NCBI GenBank assembly: GCA_964563545.1
Contig: CAZLXB010000009.1
Span: 1-64,000, forward strand
Direction of reading: 5' to 3'
DNA length: 64,000 bases
Source: Casp-actino8 sp964563545
Lineage (GTDB): Bacteria > Actinomycetota > Acidimicrobiia > Acidimicrobiales > Ilumatobacteraceae
A program made the translations under genes and the position numbers. The notes under the pieces are model-generated. The model did not search any database and was not told where the DNA came from. It saw only the letters and a program-made list of their open reading frames with translations. Shown in pieces: positions 59,901-64,000 of the stretch; position 1 is the first letter of the stretch, and each line of letters starts with the position of its first letter.

Positions 59901-60443
59901 ATCGCAGCGGTCGGCTACGACCTCTATTGCCAGATGGTCACCGAAGCGGTCGGCGAGATGAAGGGTGAGCCGATCGAGCAGCCCTCCGAGATCAAGATCG
60001 ACGTGCCGACCGATGCCTTCCTGCCCGCCGACTACGTGCCCAAAGAGGCACTGCGACTCGAGGCCTACCGGCGTCTGGCCACGGTCACCACCAACGCCGA
60101 AGTCGACGACATCCTGAAGGAGTGGCTCGATCGCTACGGACCCGTTCCGCTGCCCGCGCAGATGCTCTTGGCCGTCGGCCGCCTCCGCGCCGAATGTCAT
60201 CGCATCGGACTGCGCGAAGTGGTCGTGACGGCCTCCCAGGCCCAGATGTCACCGATGGTGCTGAAGGTCTCCGAGACGATGCGATTGCAACGACTCTCCC
60301 GGGACTCGATCGTCAAAGAGGCTCTGCAACAAGTGATCGTGCCCATCCCCCGCGGCCAGGAGCCGGTTCTGTATCTGTTGGGCCTACTCACCGAATTGAT
60401 CCCGCCACCGGAAACCACACCACCCGGAAACATCACGACCTGA
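56931..60443 (+). CDS. mfd: Transcription-repair coupling factor Mfd
   Basis: A 1170-residue DNA translocase that removes stalled RNA polymerase and recruits UvrA. In order: a UvrB-homology N-terminal module (PAWETLPFERVSPSVETMGRR), a CarD-like polymerase-interaction domain (LQPGNYVVHYVHGVGKYEG near residue 505), a RecG-like motor with Walker A GDVGFGKTEVA near residue 652, the DEEQ box VVDEEQRFGV, QLRGRVGRSG, and a C-terminal TRCF domain. The extreme N-terminus carries three copies of a six-residue repeat (SDQIAR). ATG 56931 overlaps pth. Confidence 0.97.
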   Translation: MSDQIARSDQIARSDQIPKSDGILASLPGRLRDERALMSLLGSADGVVAVPEAGRAICLAALGQISGRRPLVVACPTGTMAAQIADDLRVLMPVDSVALFPAWETLPFERVSPSVETMGRRLEVLWRIRSGERMPQVIVASMRALLQQLGPNTTEVEPVIVTKGAVIDPTALVKRLVECGYRREDLVEHRGEVAQRGAIVDVFPSTADAPIRIDLWGDEVDRLTTFSVHDQRSESDIDEVLIFPARELVLDESVRARAAELVASEPWGREQWERLAEGALFDGMESWLPWLTEAQQLLTDVLPKDAKMILVEPRRLRDRAEDLLAEEDDLAKALASTWAREPGRAFPRLHSAPDHLLGSRRGSWSLIPVADGPEVALVEASGWGALAGIGDGLADRLRQLLADRYRVVIAADGVGSADRLASLLSDAGLGFAILDPTPSTVQPDAPDLDGSGGVIVIAPLHRSFTIPSARLAVISEADITGRRRAHRQPRKRARGSTTTFEDLQPGNYVVHYVHGVGKYEGMVKRSIGGVERDYLLLAYKGGDRLYVPSDQIDTIRQYVGGETPVLHRLGGADFAKSKSRVKSAVREIAQELVVLYQKRITAHGHAFSPDTPWQHAMEDAFPFVETPDQRKAIEEIKADMEREYPMDRLVCGDVGFGKTEVAVRAAFKAIQDGKQVAVLVPTTLLASQHGNTFAERFAGYPIRVETLSRFLTQGEANKVVAGLESGDVDCVIGTHRLLASGVKFKNLGLLVVDEEQRFGVHHKEAMKHLKTNVDVLTLSATPIPRTLEMSLVGIRDLSLLQTPPADRQPILTFVGEYDERVAVEAIRRELLREGQVFWVHNRVQSIEECASRLRELVPEARIAVAHGQMDEGTLEQIVVDFWDGNYDVLVCTTIIESGIDMPTVNTLVVERSDLLGLGQMHQLRGRVGRSGQRAYAYLFHPRDKALTEDAYERLRTIGESTDLGSGFKIAMRDLEIRGAGNLLGEAQSGHIAAVGYDLYCQMVTEAVGEMKGEPIEQPSEIKIDVPTDAFLPADYVPKEALRLEAYRRLATVTTNAEVDDILKEWLDRYGPVPLPAQMLLAVGRLRAECHRIGLREVVVTASQAQMSPMVLKVSETMRLQRLSRDSIVKEALQQVIVPIPRGQEPVLYLLGLLTELIPPPETTPPGNITT
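56937..56990 (+). repeat. 18-bp tandem repeat at the 5' end of mfd
   Basis: Two exact copies (56937-56954, 56955-56972) and a third with four changes (56973-56990). In frame, each encodes a DQIARS-type hexapeptide. Confidence 0.92.
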
Positions 60444-60447
60444 CGAC

Positions 60448-60453
60448 TAGTTT
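60448..60453 (+). promoter_or_regulatory. -10-like hexamer of the PPIase-like lipoprotein gene
   Basis: TAGTTT, 6 nt before GTG 60460. Confidence 0.5.
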
Positions 60454-60459
60454 GGAATC

Positions 60460-61392
60460 GTGACGAAGTCCCCGAAGTTCCCGCCCGCCGCCCGCTGTCT
60501 GATCGCCCTCGTCGCCACTCTCGCGATCGGCGGATCGACTCTCCTCTCCTCGTGCTCGAGCGTGCGCACCGATGCCGTGGTGGTCGACGGTGAACGACTT
60601 TCGCGTGACACCTTCGAGACGCTCCTCGACGGCTACGCCGATGCCATTCCGACTTCACGTCGGAGCAACGGCGCCGTCGACATCTCGATCGCCCGCGGAC
60701 TCATCACCGACTGGGTCACGACGCGCATCCTGATCGCCGACCTCGCCGATGAAGGCATCGAGATCTCGAACGCCGACCTCGATGAAGCCCGCTCCATTCT
60801 CGAACCTCAGGACGGCTTCGCGACCGCCGGCCCCGATACCCAAGAGTTCTACGTTCTCGCCACCGCCGTGCGCCGGGTCTTCAACGAGACCTTCGGAATC
60901 TCCGAGGCCGATGCCCGTGAGGCCTACGACAACGGTCGGACCGAGATCGTCTGCCTGCGCGGCATCCTGACCGACGATGCCGACGCGATCAACGCCGCCG
61001 CCCTGCGCTTGTCGGCCGGCGAGGATTTCGCCGTCGTCGCGGCCGAGGTCTCGACCGATTCCACGAAGGACAACGGCGGCATCCTGTCGGATCAGCAGAC
61101 CGGATCGGAGTGCTTGTCGCTCTCATCACTCACGCAGGGTGCTCCCGAACTCGTGCAACCCCTCTTTGGCGTCGCCCCCGGTGGCAACACCGCCCCGTTC
61201 GAGTTGTCGGCCGGTGGCTGGGCGATTCTCCACATCCGGACCTACGACGAAGTGGCCGGCGAAGTCCGCGACAGCCTTGGCTCCCAGTCGGCCGACGCAG
61301 CGCGGATCGCGGCCATCACCGCGTCCGACGTCTCGGTCTCGAGTGAGTACGGCCGCTGGGATCCGACCACCGGCACCGTGACCGCTCGCTGA
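60460..61392 (+). CDS. PrsA/SurA-like lipoprotein with parvulin-type PPIase domain
   Basis: A 310-residue lipoprotein: signal peptide with basic N-terminus and hydrophobic core, lipobox LLSSC. Then a SurA_N-like helical chaperone region (VVDGERLSRDTFETLLDGYAD to EYDNGRT-like EAYDNGR) and a rotamase-type domain (LRGILTDDADAINAAALRL, EDFAVVAAEVSTDSTKDNGG, LFGVAPGGNTAPFELSAGGWAILHI). It should help fold exported proteins. Catalytic residues of the rotamase are not obviously complete, so chaperone function may dominate. Confidence 0.78.
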   Translation: MTKSPKFPPAARCLIALVATLAIGGSTLLSSCSSVRTDAVVVDGERLSRDTFETLLDGYADAIPTSRRSNGAVDISIARGLITDWVTTRILIADLADEGIEISNADLDEARSILEPQDGFATAGPDTQEFYVLATAVRRVFNETFGISEADAREAYDNGRTEIVCLRGILTDDADAINAAALRLSAGEDFAVVAAEVSTDSTKDNGGILSDQQTGSECLSLSSLTQGAPELVQPLFGVAPGGNTAPFELSAGGWAILHIRTYDEVAGEVRDSLGSQSADAARIAAITASDVSVSSEYGRWDPTTGTVTAR

Positions 61393-61393
61393 C

Positions 61394-62749
61394 GTGAACC
61401 GCGCCGTCGTCGAAGTCGTCGGACTCGGTCCGGGCGGCGACGAGTACATCACGCGGCACACGCTCGATCGCATCGAAGCGAACACCCTCCGGATCCTGCG
61501 CACCGCCCGGCATCCGAGCGCACATCTCGTGCACACCGAACGGTCCTTCGATCACATCTACGAATCGGCGGCCGATTTCGACAGCGTCTATTCACGAATC
61601 GTCGAAGAATTGGTGACGCTGGCCCGAGAACACGGACGCGTGCTCTACGCGGTCCCCGGATCGCCACTCGTCCTCGAACGGACCGTGCTTTCGCTTCTGG
61701 CCGATGAGCGAGTGGAAACGATCGTGCATCCGGCCATGAGCTTTCTCGATCTCGTCTGGAGTCGACTCGGCGTCGATCCGATCGATGCCAACGTGACTCT
61801 GGTCGATGCCCACGAGTTCGCCACTCGCGCGGCGGGACTCTCCGGCCCGTTGCTCGTGGCGCACTGTCATGCCAACTGGGTGCTCTCGGAGGTGAAGTTG
61901 GCCGCCGAGGACACGGTCGACGCGACCAACGACGACGCGCGAGTGGTGGTTCTCCATCATCTCGGACTTCCCGACGAACGGATCGTCGAAACGACGTGGG
62001 CCGAGATCGATCGGGTCGTGAACGCCGATCACCTCACGTCGCTCTACGTGCCCGAACTCGGCGCTCCGGTCGGTCGGGAGTTGGTCGGCTTCCACGAACT
62101 CGCCCGACGGTTGCGACGCGAGTGTCCGTGGGATCGTGAGCAGACCCACCGGACACTCATCACCTATCTCTTGGAGGAGACGTACGAAGTGGTCGATGCG
62201 CTTCTCGCCCTCGACCCCGACGATCCGGCCACCGATGAGCACCTCGTCGAGGAACTGGGCGATCTCCTCTATCAGATCGAGTTCCACGCGGCGATCGCCG
62301 AACAAGATGGCCGGTTCACCATGGCCGATGTCGCACGTGGCATCAACGACAAACTCGTTCGTCGCCATCCGCACGTGTTCGCGAGTTCGGGATCCGAGAC
62401 ACCTCGCGATGCACAACTCGACGATCTCGTGAGCGACTGGGAGCGCATCAAACGTGCCGAGAAGGAGGCCAAGGGGGTCGTCGAGGGCCCGTTCTCCGGA
62501 GTGCCGACGGCGAGCGGAGCCCTCTCGTACGCCTACGCCGTGCTGAAGCGCGCCGAGAAAGCCGGACACGCCGAGTCGACTCGACCGCCGAGCGATCTCG
62601 GCACGAATGACGATGTCGGGCGCTTTCTGCTCGCCGTCGTGGACGAATGCCGACGGCGCGGCATCGATCCCGAAGTCGAACTGCGGCGGGTCGTGACCGA
62701 TGTCCGCCACGCAGTGGAGACTCGGATCGGCGACGCCGACAACCGGTAG
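61394..62749 (+). CDS. mazG: Tetrapyrrole-methylase-like domain fused to MazG NTP pyrophosphohydrolase
   Basis: A 451-residue fusion like B. subtilis YabN. Residues 1 to about 220 have the SAM-methylase fold of precorrin/diphthine methylases (VEVVGLGPGGDEYITRHTLDRI, YAVPGSPLVLERTV). Residues about 235-445 form the MazG domain: RRECPWDREQTHRTLITYLLEE, EELGDLLYQIEFHAAI (metal-binding E-E-x-x-D), FVRRHPHVF-like LVRRHPHVF. It hydrolyses non-canonical or excess NTPs. GTG 61394 begins 1 nt after the previous stop. Confidence 0.92.
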   Translation: MNRAVVEVVGLGPGGDEYITRHTLDRIEANTLRILRTARHPSAHLVHTERSFDHIYESAADFDSVYSRIVEELVTLAREHGRVLYAVPGSPLVLERTVLSLLADERVETIVHPAMSFLDLVWSRLGVDPIDANVTLVDAHEFATRAAGLSGPLLVAHCHANWVLSEVKLAAEDTVDATNDDARVVVLHHLGLPDERIVETTWAEIDRVVNADHLTSLYVPELGAPVGRELVGFHELARRLRRECPWDREQTHRTLITYLLEETYEVVDALLALDPDDPATDEHLVEELGDLLYQIEFHAAIAEQDGRFTMADVARGINDKLVRRHPHVFASSGSETPRDAQLDDLVSDWERIKRAEKEAKGVVEGPFSGVPTASGALSYAYAVLKRAEKAGHAESTRPPSDLGTNDDVGRFLLAVVDECRRRGIDPEVELRRVVTDVRHAVETRIGDADNR

Positions 62750-62771
62750 TCGTCCCTGCCGGGCCGCTGAC

Positions 62772-62777
62772 TAAGTT
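62772..62777 (+). promoter_or_regulatory. -10-like hexamer of eno
   Basis: TAAGTT, 6 nt before ATG 62784. Confidence 0.5.
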
Positions 62778-62783
62778 GACGCC

Positions 62784-64000
62784 ATGACCACGATCGTGAA
62801 CGTCATCGGACGCGAAGTCCTCGACTCGCGTGGCAATCCCACCGTTGAGGCCGAGGTGCACCTCGCGTCGGGTGCACTCGGACGGGCCATCGTGCCGTCG
62901 GGAGCGAGCACCGGTGAACATGAGGCCGTCGAACTACGCGACGGCGGACGGCGATACGCGGGCAAGGGTGTGGCCAATGCGGTCGGCTTCGTGAACGGCG
63001 AGATCCGATCGGCTCTCACCGGCATGGACGCGCTCGAGCAACGTTCGATCGACACCGTCCTCGTCGATCTGGACGGCACACCCAACAAGTCGCGCCTCGG
63101 CGCCAACTCGATCCTCGGCGTGAGCCTGGCCGTCGCCCGGGCAGCCGCCGACGCCCTCGATGTTCCGCTCTGGCGCTATCTCGGTGGACCCAATGCCCAC
63201 GTGTTGCCGGTACCGATGATGAACGTCATCAACGGCGGCGCCCATGCCGACAACACGATCGATCTGCAGGAATTCATGATCATGCCGGTCGGTGCTCCGA
63301 GCTTTCGCGAAGCACTGCGCTGGGGAACCGAGACGTATCACCACTTGAAAAAGATCCTCCACGACCGCGGACTCTCGACTGCAGTGGGCGACGAAGGCGG
63401 ATTCGCCCCGAACCTCGCCACCAACGAGGACGCGATCAAGATCCTCGTGGAGGCCATCGGGTCCGCCGGCTTCACGCCGGGGTCCGACATCGCCATTGCG
63501 CTCGATCCGGCGATGAGCGAGCTGTACCGCGAGGGTCGATATCACCTCACCGGCGAAGGAAAGGTCTTGACCCCCGAAGAACTCGTGGGTTACTGGACGC
63601 GCCTCGTCGACACGTATCCGATCGTCTCGATCGAGGACGGTATGTACGAGGACGACTGGGACGGCTGGCAGGCACTGACCGCGGCGCTCGGATCGCGGAT
63701 CCAACTCGTGGGCGACGACCTCTTCGTGACCAACGCCGATCGACTCGCGCTCGGGATCGAACGCAAGGTGGCCAACAGTGTGCTCGTGAAGGTCAACCAG
63801 ATCGGATCTCTCACCGAGACTCTCGAAACCGTCGAACTCGCGACTCGCCATCGCTACACGAGCGTGATGAGCCATCGCAGTGGAGAGACCGAGGATTCGA
63901 CGATCGCCGACCTTGCCGTCGCGACCAACTGCGGCCAGATCAAGACCGGAGCGCCGGCGCGCAGTGATCGCGTGGCGAAGTACAACCAACTCCTCCGCAT
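62784..64000 (+). CDS. eno: Enolase (C-terminus cut by window edge)
   Basis: Glycolytic enzyme interconverting 2-phosphoglycerate and phosphoenolpyruvate. It reads 405 codons to the right edge of a family length near 425. Visible: EVLDSRGNPTVEAEV, VPSGASTGEHEAVELRDG, NVINGGAHADN, VGDEGGFAPNL (catalytic glutamate), SIEDGMYEDDWDGW, LVKVNQIGSLTET (catalytic lysine) and MSHRSGETEDSTIAD. The usual DVAASEF block is changed to DPAMSELY. ATG 62784 follows TAAGTT by 6 nt. Confidence 0.97.
   Translation, partial: MTTIVNVIGREVLDSRGNPTVEAEVHLASGALGRAIVPSGASTGEHEAVELRDGGRRYAGKGVANAVGFVNGEIRSALTGMDALEQRSIDTVLVDLDGTPNKSRLGANSILGVSLAVARAAADALDVPLWRYLGGPNAHVLPVPMMNVINGGAHADNTIDLQEFMIMPVGAPSFREALRWGTETYHHLKKILHDRGLSTAVGDEGGFAPNLATNEDAIKILVEAIGSAGFTPGSDIAIALDPAMSELYREGRYHLTGEGKVLTPEELVGYWTRLVDTYPIVSIEDGMYEDDWDGWQALTAALGSRIQLVGDDLFVTNADRLALGIERKVANSVLVKVNQIGSLTETLETVELATRHRYTSVMSHRSGETEDSTIADLAVATNCGQIKTGAPARSDRVAKYNQLLR

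Noticed and set aside
1..64000. Many long open frames antisense or out of frame to the annotated genes
   Set aside because: At this GC content stop codons are rare in shadow frames. These frames give Arg/Pro/Ser-rich or His/Asp-rich products without motifs, while the opposite strand has clear homologues.

Overview
The window is a high-GC (roughly two-thirds G+C by eye), gene-dense chromosomal segment from an actinobacterium. I infer class Acidimicrobiia or a close relative. The evidence is the mycobacteria-like gene order (moeA-galU-FmdB; rsmI, metG, tatD, ksgA, ispE, glmU, prs, rplY, pth, mfd, mazG, eno), the two tiny actinobacterial ribosomal protein genes (bS22 and a bL37-like gene), a mycothiol-type DinB/MDMPI protein, a WS/DGAT acyltransferase, many GTG starts and many apparently leaderless promoters. 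Genes abut or overlap by 1-8 nt almost everywhere, and no intergenic stretch exceeds 300 bases apart from one that contains a run of Ns. I see no transposase, prophage, integrase or CRISPR array. The sequence is a draft scaffold: three runs of exactly 100 Ns are present, and two of them are flanked by identical 55-bp copies, so they are artefactual joins.

Layout. 1-4.1 kb: molybdenum cofactor genes (moaC cut by the left edge; moeA-moaA), a DUF2071 protein and a DUF1089 glycolipid-binding-like protein. 4.1-9 kb: galU divergent from a cysteine-less FmdB-like protein, uppP, and the TldD/PmbA pair. 9-17.2 kb: MFS transporter, PAP2-type membrane phosphatase, dxs-hisN, a D-aminoacylase-like amidohydrolase, an NfuA-like Fe-S carrier and an SDR. 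17.2-21.2 kb: a TPP riboswitch heading a thiamine salvage operon, thiN-thiB-thiP-thiQ. 21.2-25 kb: an oxidoreductase-acetyltransferase fusion, a CopC-CopD fusion and an MDMPI-family protein. 25-31 kb: a B12 region with btuFCD on the minus strand behind a cobalamin riboswitch and cobO-cobU-cobT-cobS on the plus strand. 31-38.5 kb: aspC, serC, PAC2, M20 peptidase, a gapped CocE/NonD lipoprotein hydrolase and two small proteins. 38.5-43.7 kb: patatin and WS/DGAT (storage lipid), tRNA-Leu(TAA), a PD-(D/E)XK nuclease with an Fe-S-type cysteine set, a VOC protein, the bL37-like gene and an LPVTG-anchored protein. 43.7-64 kb: ychF, DUF192, rsmI, an HNH endonuclease and a thioesterase, then the conserved actinobacterial block metG-tatD-(DPBB protein)-ksgA-ispE, bS22, tRNA-Gln(TTG), a truncated glmU, prs, rplY, pth, mfd, a PPIase-like lipoprotein, methylase-MazG and eno (cut by the right edge).

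How it fits together. The window suggests a free-living heterotroph that salvages vitamins: it imports and phosphorylates thiamine under TPP control and imports and completes corrinoids (import, adenosylation, nucleotide-loop assembly) under cobalamin control. No early B1 or B12 biosynthesis gene lies in the window. The points most worth a second look are the cobalamin riboswitch with two mutually exclusive 8-bp helices at the btuF ribosome binding site, the hidden bL37-like gene whose stop overlaps a probable non-canonical start of the next gene, a GlmU without its acetyltransferase half, an FmdB-like protein that has lost all zinc-binding cysteines, the MocA-GNAT fusion, and the repeated -10-like hexamer placed 6-7 nt before start codons.
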